Positions 7,954 through 17,841 are shown, counted from the first letter of the stretch. The stretch is DNA of 64,000 bases from Priestia aryabhattai (GCF_023715685.1 NZ_JAMBOQ010000004.1:62001-126000); one strand, 5' to 3'. Numbers and translations: made by a program. The notes: generated by a model from the sequence alone, not told the origin.

Positions 7954-9183
7954 ATGGCTGCAGAGGTTGTAATGCCAAAATTAGGACTGGCAATGAAAGA
8001 AGGAACTGTTTCGACGTGGAACAAAAAAGTTGGAGACTCCGTTTCAAAAGGAGATATGATTGCAAGCATTAATTCTGAAAAAATAGAAATGGAAATTGAA
8101 GCTCCGCAGGACGGTGTAATTCTTGATATTCTTGTGCAAGAAGATGTAGGAGTGCCTCCTGGAACTATTATCTGTTATGTTGGAAATCCAAACGAGCAGC
8201 TCACTGAGCAGAGCCGTTCAGCAAATGAGCTTCAAGCTCCTAAAAACGAGGTAGCAGCCACTATCTCTTTAGAAGAGCCGCCTGTAAACGCGACTCCATC
8301 CAAAAAAAGCAAAGAAACTGTGCGCATTTCACCAATTGCGAAGAAAATAGCAGAATCTGAAAATATTAATATTGAAACGATTAAAGGCACAGGACCAAAA
8401 GGAAGAATCACAAAAGCAGATGTAGAGAAAGTGCTGACGGAAAGAGCTTCAGAAGCGAGTTATTCACCCTCAGAAATAGATACTTCCTCTATAAAAAAAG
8501 AAACGCTTCCAGTAGCGGGCATGAGGAAAGTCATTGCAGGTCGAATGCATAATAGTTTATTAAACAGTGCCCAATTAACGATCAATATGAAAGCTGACGT
8601 GACAGATTTACTTTCTCTTCAGCGAGAGATCAAAGATGTGATCCACCAACGCCATGAGGTAAAAATCTCTCTAACCGATTTTATTGCTCGCGCTGTTGTT
8701 CTTTCACTTCAAGAACACAAACAAATGAACAGTGCCTATATGGATAACGAAATTCACCTCTATCACCATATTCACCTTGGAATGGCCGTAGCTTTAGAAA
8801 ATGGATTAGTTGTTCTTGTTATGCAACATGCTGAAAAGATGTCGTTAGTTGAATTAGCAGCAGAGATTAAAACACGAGCAGCCGATGCTCGGCAAGGCCA
8901 ACTAGGCACTGATAGAATGCAAGGTTCAACATTTACTATTACTAATCTAGGTGCTTACGGAGTAGAGTATTTTACACCTGTATTAAATCCCCCAGAAACA
9001 GGAATTCTTGGTGTTGGAGCTACTGAAGATGTACCGATATATAAAGGAGATGAATTACAAAGAAGGAGTGTGCTGCCTTTAAGCCTAACGTTTGATCATC
9101 GCGTACTGGACGGAGCACCTGCAGCCAATTTCCTTGGAACCATCAAACAATACTTAGAACAACCTATTTTACTACTCTTATAG
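7954..9183 (+). CDS. acoC: Acetoin dehydrogenase E2, dihydrolipoamide acetyltransferase
   Basis: A 409-residue core protein of the complex. An N-terminal lipoyl domain (about 1-78) has the acceptor Lys43 in NSEKIEMEIEAP. A Pro/Ala-rich linker follows, then the E1/E3-binding domain (about 124-160, ISPIAKKIAE...KGRITKADV). The C-terminal acyltransferase domain carries the catalytic DHRVLDGAPAANF near the end. AcoC moves acetyl groups from E1 to coenzyme A. It follows acoB by 25 bases with AAAGGAGGAGG. The length is close to its B. subtilis counterpart. Confidence 0.9.
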   Translation: MAAEVVMPKLGLAMKEGTVSTWNKKVGDSVSKGDMIASINSEKIEMEIEAPQDGVILDILVQEDVGVPPGTIICYVGNPNEQLTEQSRSANELQAPKNEVAATISLEEPPVNATPSKKSKETVRISPIAKKIAESENINIETIKGTGPKGRITKADVEKVLTERASEASYSPSEIDTSSIKKETLPVAGMRKVIAGRMHNSLLNSAQLTINMKADVTDLLSLQREIKDVIHQRHEVKISLTDFIARAVVLSLQEHKQMNSAYMDNEIHLYHHIHLGMAVALENGLVVLVMQHAEKMSLVELAAEIKTRAADARQGQLGTDRMQGSTFTITNLGAYGVEYFTPVLNPPETGILGVGATEDVPIYKGDELQRRSVLPLSLTFDHRVLDGAPAANFLGTIKQYLEQPILLLL

Positions 9184-9187
9184 AAAG

Positions 9188-10579
9188 ATGGTGCATTCCG
9201 TGAAACCTTTAGTTGTCATTGGCGGCGGCCCTGCAGGATATGTGGCGGCCATTACCGCTGCCCGGCAAGGGAAACAAGTTACGTTAATCGAACAAAAAGA
9301 TTTAGGTGGAACCTGTTTAAATGAGGGCTGTATGCCAACAAAGTCATTATTAGCAAGCGCGGAAGCCTACGAGAAAATCAAGCAAGCTGAGCAATTCGGC
9401 ATCACTCTTCCTTTGGAACAAGTGAAAATTAACTGGGATGGCGTTCAGCATCATAAAACAACCATTGTTAAAAAACTGGTTCAGGGAATTGGCTATTTGA
9501 TGAAAAAGAACAAAATTAAAGTCATGAAAGGTGAAGCTTCGTTTTTGACAAATCATCGTCTAGCCGTACAAAACGAAAACCAGGTAGAAGAGGTAGAGGC
9601 TGAACAGTTTATTATCGCTTCGGGTTCAGAACCTGCTAGCCTGCCATTTGCTCCTTTTGATGGAAAGTGGATCATTCACAGTGGACAAGCCATGTCGCTG
9701 CCTGCTATTCCCTCATCTCTTTTAATAGTAGGAGGAGGTGTAATTGGATGTGAATTTGCAAGCATTTACAGTCAAATGGGAGCAAAAGTAACGATTGTGG
9801 AAGCTGCGGACCAGCTGCTTCCTGGTGAAGATGCCGACATCGCATTTACGTTACAAGAAGAGTTAGAGAAAAAAGGAGTAGCGATTTATACATCCGCTTC
9901 GCTAACAGAAATGCAGCCAGAATATAAAACGGCTCTATTTAAACATAAAGAAGAGCTACATGAACTGCAAGTTGACTACGCATTAATTTCAATTGGAAGA
10001 AAACCTAGAGTGCTAGGTTTAGGTTTGGAAAAAATCGGCGTACATTTTTCAAAACAAGGAATTGATGTTAATGAGCATATGCAAACGAATGTACCTAATA
10101 TCTATGCTTGTGGAGATGTAGTTGGCGGAATTCAGCTTGCTCATGTAGCCTTTCATGAAGGCACAGTTGCTGCTTTGGACGCATGTGGAAAAGATAAGAA
10201 CGTGAATTACCGAGCTGTACCACGCTGCATCTATACTCACCCTGAAATTGCAAGTGTCGGTATGACAGAAAAACAGGCCCGACAAGAATACGGCGATGTT
10301 CGTATCGGAGAATTTTCGTTTACGGCAAACGGCAAAGCGATGATTACAAATGAGCCCATTGGAAAAGTAAAAGTAATAGTAGAACCACAGTTTAATGAAA
10401 TTATCGGGCTTTCTATTATAGGTTCACATGCCACAGAATTAATTGGACAAGGAACAGTCATGCTGCACGGAGAATTGACCACAGATGTAATGGAAGACTT
10501 TATCGCGGCTCATCCTACATTATCCGAAGCGATTCATGAGGCTCTTTTGCATTCAGCGGGTCAGGCCGTTCACTCCTAA
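9188..10579 (+). CDS. acoL: Acetoin dehydrogenase E3, dihydrolipoamide dehydrogenase
   Basis: A 463-residue FAD flavoprotein that reoxidises the lipoyl group of AcoC with NAD+. It has the FAD motif VVIGGGPAGYVAA, the redox-active disulfide in GGTCLNEGCMPTKS (Cys43 and Cys48), the NAD motif IVGGGVIGCEFAS, a second FAD motif IYACGDVVGGIQLAH, and the C-terminal catalytic His region AAHPTLSEAIHEAL. The start is uncertain. The ATG at 9188 has only a weak ribosome site and lies four bases after acoC. A GTG at 9200 (MKPLVV) would fit the homologs equally well. It is the last gene of the sigma-54 operon. Confidence 0.9.
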   Translation: MVHSVKPLVVIGGGPAGYVAAITAARQGKQVTLIEQKDLGGTCLNEGCMPTKSLLASAEAYEKIKQAEQFGITLPLEQVKINWDGVQHHKTTIVKKLVQGIGYLMKKNKIKVMKGEASFLTNHRLAVQNENQVEEVEAEQFIIASGSEPASLPFAPFDGKWIIHSGQAMSLPAIPSSLLIVGGGVIGCEFASIYSQMGAKVTIVEAADQLLPGEDADIAFTLQEELEKKGVAIYTSASLTEMQPEYKTALFKHKEELHELQVDYALISIGRKPRVLGLGLEKIGVHFSKQGIDVNEHMQTNVPNIYACGDVVGGIQLAHVAFHEGTVAALDACGKDKNVNYRAVPRCIYTHPEIASVGMTEKQARQEYGDVRIGEFSFTANGKAMITNEPIGKVKVIVEPQFNEIIGLSIIGSHATELIGQGTVMLHGELTTDVMEDFIAAHPTLSEAIHEALLHSAGQAVHS

Positions 10580-10650
10580 TTATACAAGTGCCTAAGTTAT
10601 TAAACTTTTTAAAAATGCAAAGTAAAAAATGAATGATTTAAAAAGATAAG

Positions 10651-10714
10651 CTAGAGGAGGAAGGAATTGTGGAAGAGGTATAGGTGTTTTTTCCCGCATC
10701 CTCGTCTAGTTTTT
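10651..10714 (+). terminator. Probable terminator between acoL and acoR
   Basis: CTAGAGGAGGA at 10651-10661 pairs with one mismatch to TCCTCGTCTAG at 10699-10709, followed by five T. It would separate the acoABCL transcript from acoR. Confidence 0.55.
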
Positions 10715-10760
10715 CTATTAATTTTTACATAGGGTGAGTTTAAAAATTTATCTTTGATAA

Positions 10761-10774
10761 TGATAACGCTTTCT
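10761..10774 (+). promoter_or_regulatory. Candidate CcpA cre site upstream of acoR
   Basis: TGATAACGCTTTCT matches the cre consensus TGNAANCGNWNNCW with one mismatch. B. subtilis acoR is repressed by CcpA, so a cre here fits glucose repression of acetoin use. Confidence 0.5.
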
Positions 10775-10846
10775 TTGTGATTTATAATAATGTTAACAAG
10801 CCTTGATTTACTATATTCAATCAAGTTTATAGGGGAGAGGTATAGA

Positions 10847-12724
10847 ATGGAATCTACACTTTCTTTAAACACATGGAAACGTTTTGTAAACGAAGGGGCA
10901 CTTGAATCTTCAAGGTTAAACGACATTATTATAAAATCATGGCATCGTTGTAAAAGCGCAGATGTTAATCCTTACCTAGATAAAGGCAGATCGATTTTAA
11001 GAAATGAAGCTTTTCAGTCTCGAAAACAAATGAACTCTTTGTTTCTTGATACGGCTTTGCCGCACTTAGAAAGAATAAAACAATCAACGGCGGATTTAGG
11101 AATGGTTGCTCTACTAATTGACCCAGAAGGCTATATTTTATCTATTACAGGAAATAGACTTACACTTAATGAAGCAAGGAAAATTAATTTTGTGGAAGGA
11201 GCCTGTTGGACAGAGAAAGAAGTAGGAACAAATGCAATCGGTACAGCTCTACAAACGGAAGAGCCAATTATGATAACAGGGACAGAACATTATTCCATTG
11301 CTTCGCATCAATGGAGCTGTTCGGCAGCGCCTGTTCGAAATGACGACGGAAATTTAATTGGGATTATTAATATTTCTTGTCCTGTAAACAGAGCTCACCC
11401 TTATATGCTTGGAATGGTTACGTCAATTGCATATACAATCGAACGGGAGTTAAGCATTCGAATGCACAAAGACGAAATTGAGTTGGTTCATGCTTCTATG
11501 AATTTTATCGATAGCAAGCAGCTCTTGCTTCTTTGCAATTACAAAGAAGTAATTGTAGGAGCAAGTAAAACCGTTCGAGAATGTATACCTAAATGGTCAG
11601 GTATGCAGTTAAATACAATTGTACAACAGGGGTTTCGTATAGTGATGGAAGTGCCTGTATGTTCAAAAAGACACGGTAATTCTATTGGAAAGATTATTTA
11701 TTTATCAGAAGAAGCACATCATAATCAAACAAATAAGCAGATCCCTGCTCAATCATTTTGTTTTAAAGGAGAAGCGGGCATAAGCCGTTCCTTTCAGCGA
11801 ACACTTGAAGAAATAAAGCATGCAGCGCCTACGGATACAACAGTTTATATTTTAGGGGAAACAGGTACTGGAAAAGAAGTGATAGCCCGAACGATTCATG
11901 AAAACAGTTCGCGTAAAAACGGGCCTTTTATTGCTCTTAATTGCGGTGCCATTCCGAAGGAACTCATGGAAAGTGAATTATTTGGCTATGCGGAAGGAGC
12001 ATTTACAGGAGCACGGCGTCAAGGATATCGAGGAAAGTTTGAGCAAGCTAATCATGGCACAATTTTTCTTGATGAAATAGGTGAGCTTCCTCATCCTATG
12101 CAAGTTTCTTTGTTAAGAGTATTGCAAGAACGCAAGGTAACGCCTGTTGGAAGCAATCAGGAAATTCCGGTAGACATCCGAATTATTACCGCTACTCATC
12201 GAGATCTTCATCAACTTGTCAGTGAAGGAAAGTTTCGAGAAGATTTATATTACCGACTTCACGTGTATCCTGTACATGTTCCCGCTTTGCGAGAAAGGAA
12301 AGAGGATATTCCACATCTGGTGCGCTACTTTTGTCAAAAGAATACTTGGAATATTAATTTCCCTAAGGAATTAGTAGATAAATTGATAGATTACCAGTGG
12401 CCCGGAAACATTCGAGAATTATTTAATGTACTTGAACGCTTGAAGATCTCGCTTAAAACAGAAGCAGAAAAAGAGAAGATATTGAATTATTTGAGTTCTT
12501 TAAATCTTGGTGGCCAGAAGAACATCTCTCACTCTGATACTTCACAAGAAATAGAAGAAAATGATTTTACGCCCTTACCCGCACTCACATTTCGTGAAAA
12601 AGTTCAAAAAGACTTAATGATGGATGCTTTACGTAAAACACAGGGAAATGTGTCACTTGCCGCTAAGCTGTTAGATATACCAAGAAGTACATTTTATAAC
12701 AGATTAAAAAAATTCAATTTGTAA
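10847..12724 (+). CDS. acoR: Sigma-54-dependent activator of acetoin catabolism
   Basis: A 625-residue enhancer-binding protein. The N-terminal half is a GAF-type sensor region (about 60-290, with FVEGACWTEKEVGTNAIGTA). A central AAA+ domain carries Walker A GETGTGKE at 337-344 and the sigma-54 contact loop GAFTGA at 384-389. A Fis-type helix-turn-helix closes the protein (NVSLAAKLLDIPRSTFYNRL). The frame is open from 10790, but GGGGAGAGG precedes the ATG at 10847. It is expected to bind the dyads at 5711-5766 and open the promoter at 5819. A cre-like site precedes it. Confidence 0.9.
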   Translation: MESTLSLNTWKRFVNEGALESSRLNDIIIKSWHRCKSADVNPYLDKGRSILRNEAFQSRKQMNSLFLDTALPHLERIKQSTADLGMVALLIDPEGYILSITGNRLTLNEARKINFVEGACWTEKEVGTNAIGTALQTEEPIMITGTEHYSIASHQWSCSAAPVRNDDGNLIGIINISCPVNRAHPYMLGMVTSIAYTIERELSIRMHKDEIELVHASMNFIDSKQLLLLCNYKEVIVGASKTVRECIPKWSGMQLNTIVQQGFRIVMEVPVCSKRHGNSIGKIIYLSEEAHHNQTNKQIPAQSFCFKGEAGISRSFQRTLEEIKHAAPTDTTVYILGETGTGKEVIARTIHENSSRKNGPFIALNCGAIPKELMESELFGYAEGAFTGARRQGYRGKFEQANHGTIFLDEIGELPHPMQVSLLRVLQERKVTPVGSNQEIPVDIRIITATHRDLHQLVSEGKFREDLYYRLHVYPVHVPALRERKEDIPHLVRYFCQKNTWNINFPKELVDKLIDYQWPGNIRELFNVLERLKISLKTEAEKEKILNYLSSLNLGGQKNISHSDTSQEIEENDFTPLPALTFREKVQKDLMMDALRKTQGNVSLAAKLLDIPRSTFYNRLKKFNL

Positions 12725-12778
12725 GCGGAGAGTTCGTAGCTGTTTTAAATTTTTAAATAAGGATAGGGGCTGAGTAGA

Positions 12779-13828
12779 ATGAAAGCATTAAGATGGCATG
12801 GCGTTAAAGATGTAAGGTTAGAACATATTGCAGAACCTACCGTCTCTCAAGGGAAAGTGAAAATTAAAGTAGAATGGTGTGGAATTTGCGGAAGTGATTT
12901 GCATGAGTACACGGCAGGACCAATCTTTATTCCTACAGAAGAACCCCATCCATTAAGCAAAGATAAAGCACCCGTTGTGCTGGGGCATGAGTTTTCTGGA
13001 CAAGTTGTAGAAGTCGGAGAAGGTATTACGAATGTAAAAGTCGGAGACAGAGTAGTGGTAGAACCTATCTATGCATGCGGAGAGTGTGAAGGCTGTAAAC
13101 AAGGAAAGTATAATCTTTGTAATAAAATGGGGTTTTATGGTCTTGCAGGAGGAGGCGGAGGTTTTTCTGAGTATGCCTCCATACCCGTAGAAATGATTCA
13201 TAAAATACCGGAAATGGTATCTTACGAGCAAGGAGCTCTTGTAGAGCCTTCAGCTGTGGCTCTTCATGCTGTGCGCCAAAGCAAGTTGAAGGTAGGGGAT
13301 AAAGCCGCTGTATTTGGGACGGGGCCAATCGGTTTGTTAGTGATTGAAGCGTTAAAAGCATCAGGTGCATCTGAAATTTATGCCATTGAACTATCGGAGC
13401 AGCGCAGAAGGAAAGCTGAAGAACTTGGGGCGATTGTCATTAACCCACAAGAATATGATCCCGTAGCAGAAGTACATAAGCGTACAGGCGGAGGTGTAGA
13501 CGTTTCCTATGAAGTTACGGGTGTTCCTTTAGTTTTAACTCAAGCCATTAATTCTACCAAAACTGGCGGAGAGGCAATGATTGTTAGTATATTTGAAAAA
13601 GAAGCGTCCATTCATCCCCAAACAATTGTTTTACAAGAGCGTACAGTAACAGGTATTATTGGCTATCGCGATGTATTTCCAGCGGTTATTAGTTTAATGG
13701 CAAAAGGATATTTTTCGGCTGATAAATTGGTGACAAAACGTATCAAGCTAGAAAATGTGATTGAAGAAGGTTTTGAGACATTATTAAAAGAAAGAGAACA
13801 GGTGAAAATTTTGGTGAAAGCCGAATAA
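12779..13828 (+). CDS. bdhA: (R,R)-butanediol dehydrogenase / acetoin reductase
   Basis: A 349-residue zinc-dependent medium-chain dehydrogenase that interconverts 2,3-butanediol and acetoin with NAD(H). It shows the catalytic zinc ligands in WCGICGSDLHEY and GHEFSG, the four-cysteine structural zinc loop CGECEGCKQGKYNLC, and the cofactor motif VFGTGPIGLLVIEA. The match to BdhA of B. subtilis is close along the whole length. It lies 54 bp after acoR and feeds acetoin to the aco complex. It ends at a strong terminator. Confidence 0.88.
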   Translation: MKALRWHGVKDVRLEHIAEPTVSQGKVKIKVEWCGICGSDLHEYTAGPIFIPTEEPHPLSKDKAPVVLGHEFSGQVVEVGEGITNVKVGDRVVVEPIYACGECEGCKQGKYNLCNKMGFYGLAGGGGGFSEYASIPVEMIHKIPEMVSYEQGALVEPSAVALHAVRQSKLKVGDKAAVFGTGPIGLLVIEALKASGASEIYAIELSEQRRRKAEELGAIVINPQEYDPVAEVHKRTGGGVDVSYEVTGVPLVLTQAINSTKTGGEAMIVSIFEKEASIHPQTIVLQERTVTGIIGYRDVFPAVISLMAKGYFSADKLVTKRIKLENVIEEGFETLLKEREQVKILVKAE

Positions 13829-13835
13829 AAAATGA

Positions 13836-13865
13836 GCTTATACCTTTAGTGGGTATAAGCTTTTT
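13836..13865 (+). terminator. Terminator after bdhA
   Basis: Arms GCTTATACC and GGTATAAGC with a seven-base loop and five T. Confidence 0.85.
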
Positions 13866-13924
13866 AAATTCAATGAGGTATATATGAGGTTTTTTATTAT
13901 CAGATTATTCTGTACTATACACCG

Positions 13925-13942
13925 TATATTGTATACAATATA
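13925..13942 (+). promoter_or_regulatory. 18-bp perfect palindrome (operator candidate)
   Basis: TATATTGTATACAATATA is a perfect palindrome, 46 bp before the broken lyase gene. It looks like a dimeric repressor site of GntR/MarR size and may overlap the promoter. The binding protein is unknown. Confidence 0.5.
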
Positions 13943-13987
13943 TAATCTAATCAATATCTAATTAACAAAACCAGAGGTGATGAGTGA

Positions 13988-15189
13988 ATGACAGACAAAC
14001 AGTTTAGAAATGTACAAGACGGAACAAAAGCGGTATGGGCAGGAGAAAAAGAATCGCTTGCTTATAATGCCACTCAAGTTCCCGTCGTCTTCAGCGTAGC
14101 TTATAATTATGATGATGTAGACGAATGGCAAGAAGTTGCGTTAGGAAACAAATTAGGCTATACGTATAATCGCATGAGTAATCCTACGGTTAGAGCTTTT
14201 GAAGAAAAAGTAAGAATACTTGAAGAAGCAGAAGAAGCGGTCGCATTTTCCTCCGGAATGGCGGTTATTAGCAGCACATTATACACTTTTTTGAAACCGG
14301 GAGACCGCGTCGTATCGGTAAAAGATACATATGGAGGAACAAATAAAATCTTCACTGAGTTCCTTCCTAACATTGGAGTTGATGTAACCTTATGTAATAC
14401 GGGGAACCATGAAGAAATTGAAGCGGAAGTAAATAAAGGGTGTAAAGTGCTATATTTAGAGTCACCTACAAATCCTACGATGAAAATTATTGATATTGAA
14501 AGAATAGCAAAAGCAGGAAAATCGGCAGGGGCAGTCGTCATTATTGATAATACGTTTGCGACACCAATTAATCAAAACCCTTTTCAATTAGGAGTAGATC
14601 TTGTCATTCACAGCGCCACAAAATTTTTAAGCGGACATGCGGATGCTTTAGGCGGGGTAGTATGTGGTTCTAAAGTGTATATCACTACCGTGAGATCAAT
14701 GGCGCGACCATGGACCCCATGTCAGCGTATCTTATTTTAAGAGGAATGAAGACATTAAAATTACGTATACGTCAACAAGAACGAAGCGCTTTGGAAATTG
14801 CTAAATTTCTTCAAAAGAAAGAATCTGTTGAAGCCGTCTATTATCCTGGATTGGAAACACACCCCCATCATCATATTGCCAAAAAACAAATGAAAGGCTT
14901 TGGCGGAATATTAAGCTTTGTTTTAAAAGGAGAAATGGAAGCTATTAAGATTTTGCTGCCAAAGTTAACGTATGCAAATAAAGCCGGTAATTTAGGAGCG
15001 GTTGAAACGATTTATGGCCCAGCAAGAACGACTAGTCACGTAGAATGTACGCTTGAAGAGCGTAAAGACCTTGGAATATCTGAGGGACTGGTTCGCATAT
15101 CTGTAGGAATTGAAGATACGGAAGATTTAATTGCAGATTTAGAACAAGCATTTGCTCACGTAGAATCTGCATCATCTATTATCAATTAA
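13988..15189 (+). pseudogene. Broken PLP-dependent Cys/Met-metabolism lyase (methionine gamma-lyase / cystathionine lyase family)
   Basis: Two adjacent frames together give one full-length enzyme of about 395 residues. The first (13988-14740) has the N-terminal part, SSGMAVISSTLY, the aspartate in IIDNTFATP and the PLP-lysine motif HSATKFLSGHAD. It then runs into an unrelated tail. The second (open around 14690, first ATG 14710) resumes with the family sequence HYREINGATMDPMSAYLI and the C-terminal domain. The break lies after GGVVCGSK near 14673-14690. Judged from memory of homologs, about five residues are missing and the frame has shifted, consistent with a net 13-bp deletion. The catalytic lysine survives but the C-terminal domain is lost from the main frame. 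A sequencing error is less likely than a true deletion. Confidence 0.75.
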
Positions 15190-15338
15190 AAAGAAAGACA
15201 AAGTTAAAAAATTAAGCTGCACGTGTATTTTTTCGTCTGATTTTGTAGATATACTGATAAATTAGATGAAATAAAAATGTTTTTACGCGCTTTAAAAATA
15301 AACTAACTTACAATAGCCTACAAATAAGGAATGATAGT

Positions 15339-15911
15339 ATGTCGAAACAAGAAAGTGAATACACAATGAAAGATGCATCATTGTTTGGATTAAAATTAAT
15401 GCAGGTAAGTAAAGCCATCTGGAGAGCTGCGGAAGATGACTGGGAGCAATGGGTGAAACCTTATGGTCTGAATGTAAATGAGCATCATATTTTATGTTTA
15501 GCTAGTAACACGGGAGAAATCTCTATGTCAGAGTTAGCTAATTTAGGAGCTATGCATATCTCTACAGCGTTTAATTTTTCGAAAAAATTAGAAAATCAAG
15601 GATACCTGCATTTATCTAAAAGAGAAAATGATAAAAGAAATACCTACATCAAATTGACTGAAAACGGAGAACAATTATTGCTTGATACGCTCAAAGGGTA
15701 TGAACCACATAACAGTAAGATATGTAAAGGCGCACTTCCTTTAAAAACGTTATACGGCAAGTTTCCCGCTTTTCCAGAGCTAGTAACCGTTGTTCGCCAC
15801 GTTTGCGGCGGCGAGCTCGTGACCGTTGCTGATCAACCTTTTGTGAATATAGAAAAAGCGGGAATAGAAGAAAATGAAGATAAGAAAGAAGTCCAGCTAA
15901 CTAGTAATTGA
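15339..15911 (+). CDS. hpr: Hpr/ScoC-like MarR-family regulator
   Basis: A 190-residue MarR-type winged-helix protein strikingly like B. subtilis Hpr (ScoC), which represses protease and sporulation genes. Shared stretches include LNVNEHHILCLA, MHISTAFNFSKKLENQGYL and KRENDKRNTYIKLTENG, plus LYGKFPAFPELVTVVRHVCGG in the dimer region. The tail is Glu/Lys-rich. The start ATG follows AAGGA at acceptable spacing. If the replicon is a plasmid, this is probably an extra paralog. Whether it regulates the neighbouring broken lyase gene is unknown. It ends in a strong terminator. Confidence 0.8.
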   Translation: MSKQESEYTMKDASLFGLKLMQVSKAIWRAAEDDWEQWVKPYGLNVNEHHILCLASNTGEISMSELANLGAMHISTAFNFSKKLENQGYLHLSKRENDKRNTYIKLTENGEQLLLDTLKGYEPHNSKICKGALPLKTLYGKFPAFPELVTVVRHVCGGELVTVADQPFVNIEKAGIEENEDKKEVQLTSN

Positions 15912-15955
15912 ACGTAGTGAATAGGGCTTCGTGAAAATAAGTGAATAACAAGCCA

Positions 15956-16001
15956 AGCTGTTTTATACGTGAGAAATATGACGTATAAAACAGCTCTTTT
16001 T
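15956..16001 (+). terminator. Terminator after hpr-like gene
   Basis: Perfect 15-bp arms AGCTGTTTTATACGT and ACGTATAAAACAGCT, loop of ten bases, then a T run. Confidence 0.9.
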
Positions 16002-16026
16002 CAGTAGCCGTAAATGGAAGGTATGA

Positions 16027-16158
16027 TTTGGCGCTGTTATATGGAAAATCAATGACAAACATCTCAAAGTTTGTAAAGGATGCCGCATTATGATGGAGAA
16101 CGGATGGATGGAAACACCACCAGAAGCCGTAGATAGAGAGCATTTAAACTCCAACTAA
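16027..16158 (+). other. Possible remnant or short ORF with a CxxC motif
   Basis: An open frame runs from just after a TGA at 16024-16026 to TAA at 16156-16158. It includes KVCKGCRIMMENGWMETPP and ends DREHLNSN. The CxxC followed by an acidic tail looks protein-like, but the first ATG (16090) falls after the CxxC and no ribosome site is seen. It may be the 3' end of a decayed small zinc-ribbon gene. Confidence 0.25.
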
Positions 16159-16182
16159 TTAAACAACTTGCCATAAAATAAT

Positions 16183-16213
16183 GAGAACCTGTTTAAAAAT
16201 AGTGCAGGTTCTC
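16183..16213 (-). terminator. Terminator of garD
   Basis: Arms GAGAACCTG and CAGGTTCTC with a T-rich sequence following on the minus strand, ten bases past the garD stop. Confidence 0.7.
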
Positions 16214-16222
16214 GTTATCTCG

Positions 16223-17767
16223 TTAGGTTAACGGAGCAGGGTTAAACAGGCATAAGTCATTATGCAATCCCCAATAATCACTCCACGTTTTTTTGTTTCC
16301 GCTTGCAATTTCTATAATTAAGTGAAAGAGCTCCCATCCAACCTCCTCAATGCTTGCTTCTCCTTGTGCTACTCTTCCGGCATCTAAATCTATTAAATCA
16401 TGCCATTGCTCAGTTAACGAACTTCTAGTAGACACTTTAATGACAGGTGCCATTGCCAGACCATATGGAGTTCCTCTCCCTGTTGTAAAAATATGCATGT
16501 TCATTCCAGAAGCTAACTGTAATGTTCCGCATACAAAATCACTCGCCGGAGTTGCTGCATAGATTAATCCTTTTTTAGTCGGTTTTTCTCCAGGTGACAA
16601 AACTTCGACAATTGGAGTTGTTCCGGCTTTAGCTATGGAACCAAGTGCTTTTTCTACTACGTTTACAAGTCCGCCTTTTTTATTGCCAGGTGAAGGATTT
16701 GCACTTCTATCTGCTTCGCCTCTTTTTAAATATTGATCATACCACTTCATTTCTTTAATCAGAGATTGACCGACTTCTTCATTAATTGTTCGTGGCGTTA
16801 ACAAGTGCATAGCATCTCGAACTTCAGTAACTTCAGAAAATAAAACAGTAGCGCCTGCTCTTACTAGTAAATCTGCCGCATACCCAACTGCTGGATTGGC
16901 AGTAACACCGGAAAAGGCATCGCTTCCTCCGCATTGTAAACCTACCATTAAGTCAGATATGGGGCAGGTTACACGCGTCCGGTTATTTAGTTTAATTAAT
17001 TTTTCTTCTGCCATCTCCATAATCGTAGCAATCATTTGCTTAAAACCGGCCTGGTCTTGCAAACGTGTTATATTTTCTGAACCCTCCTGTGGATTCAAAC
17101 GTTCAGGAAGCAGCTTTTCACACCCTAAGCCAACTACTAGAACTTCACCGCCGAAATTTGGATGAGTAGAAAGATTTTGCAATGTACGAATCGGAATGGC
17201 GGCGTCCGGTGCATTAATGGCAACTCCGCAGCCATAATTATGAGTTAAAGCTACTACGTCATCTACATTTGGATAAGATGGAAGAAGCTCTGTTTTGATT
17301 TTTTTGACCGCATAATCAAGTACTCCTACTACACATTGAACACTTGTCGCAATCCCAAGTATGTTTTTTGTTCCAACACTTCCATTTGTATTTTTATAGC
17401 CTTCAAATGTGTATCCTTCTACAGGAGGTAAAGGGGCGGAAACTTTAGTTGCCAAAGGCAGCTTTTCTAAAATAGGGGGGCTAGGTAGGGTAACATATGA
17501 TTCTTTCACCCAAGTTCCTTGAGAAATTGGTGAAGAAGCGAATCCAATAATTTCTCCATAGCGAATAATTTTGTCACCTTTCTTAAATTTTTTTAATGAA
17601 ACTTTATGCCCTTGGGGGATATATTCTTTTAGCTCTAACCCAGATGGAAACACAGTTCCTTTGGATAATCCTTTTGAGTTTACAACCGTAGCCACATTAT
17701 CTTTTTCATTCACTTTGATATAAAGGGGTTTTTCCGATTGATTGATTTGATTGATATGCAAAGACAT
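16223..17767 (-). CDS. garD: Galactarate dehydratase
   Basis: A 514-residue enzyme of the altronate/galactarate dehydratase (UxaA/GarD) family. It has the N-terminal SAF-like domain ([21 protein letters not shown], about 55-75) and a large catalytic part with [55 protein letters not shown] and [14 protein letters not shown]. The conserved cysteines likely hold iron. The length and signatures match B. subtilis GarD (YcbH) better than UxaA. It removes water from galactarate to give 5-dehydro-4-deoxyglucarate, which KdgD (20058) processes next. It is transcribed away from its activator gene from a sigma-54 promoter. Confidence 0.85.
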   Translation of the reverse strand: MSLHINQINQSEKPLYIKVNEKDNVATVVNSKGLSKGTVFPSGLELKEYIPQGHKVSLKKFKKGDKIIRYGEIIGFASSPISQGTWVKESYVTLPSPPILEKLPLATKVSAPLPPVEGYTFEGYKNTNGSVGTKNILGIATSVQCVVGVLDYAVKKIKTELLPSYPNVDDVVALTHNYGCGVAINAPDAAIPIRTLQNLSTHPNFGGEVLVVGLGCEKLLPERLNPQEGSENITRLQDQAGFKQMIATIMEMAEEKLIKLNNRTRVTCPISDLMVGLQCGGSDAFSGVTANPAVGYAADLLVRAGATVLFSEVTEVRDAMHLLTPRTINEEVGQSLIKEMKWYDQYLKRGEADRSANPSPGNKKGGLVNVVEKALGSIAKAGTTPIVEVLSPGEKPTKKGLIYAATPASDFVCGTLQLASGMNMHIFTTGRGTPYGLAMAPVIKVSTRSSLTEQWHDLIDLDAGRVAQGEASIEEVGWELFHLIIEIASGNKKTWSDYWGLHNDLCLFNPAPLT

Positions 17768-17826
17768 GATTCATCTCTCCTTAATCATTTTTAGTTTCTT
17801 TCAAAACATGTTCATCCTTATTTATT

Positions 17827-17841
17827 GCAATAAACATGCCA
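17827..17841 (-). promoter_or_regulatory. Sigma-54 promoter of garD
   Basis: On the minus strand TGGCAT (17841-17836) and TTGC (17830-17827) lie five bases apart, with ten bases between GG and GC. This is a near-consensus -24/-12 element 60 bp before the garD start. A sigma-54 activator gene is divergent to it. Confidence 0.8.

Noticed and set aside
5883..10579. Pyruvate or branched-chain 2-oxoacid dehydrogenase operon
   Set aside because: The protein families overlap, but the sigma-54 promoter, acoR and bdhA in tandem point to acetoin dehydrogenase.
14710..15189. Separate 159-residue PLP protein
   Set aside because: It is the C-terminal half of the lyase beginning at 13988, displaced by a frameshift, and has no ribosome site of its own.
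16223..17767. Altronate dehydratase (uxaA)
   Set aside because: A true uxaA exists at 38714. This gene matches GarD better in length and in the region [21 protein letters not shown], and it neighbours the glucarate genes.
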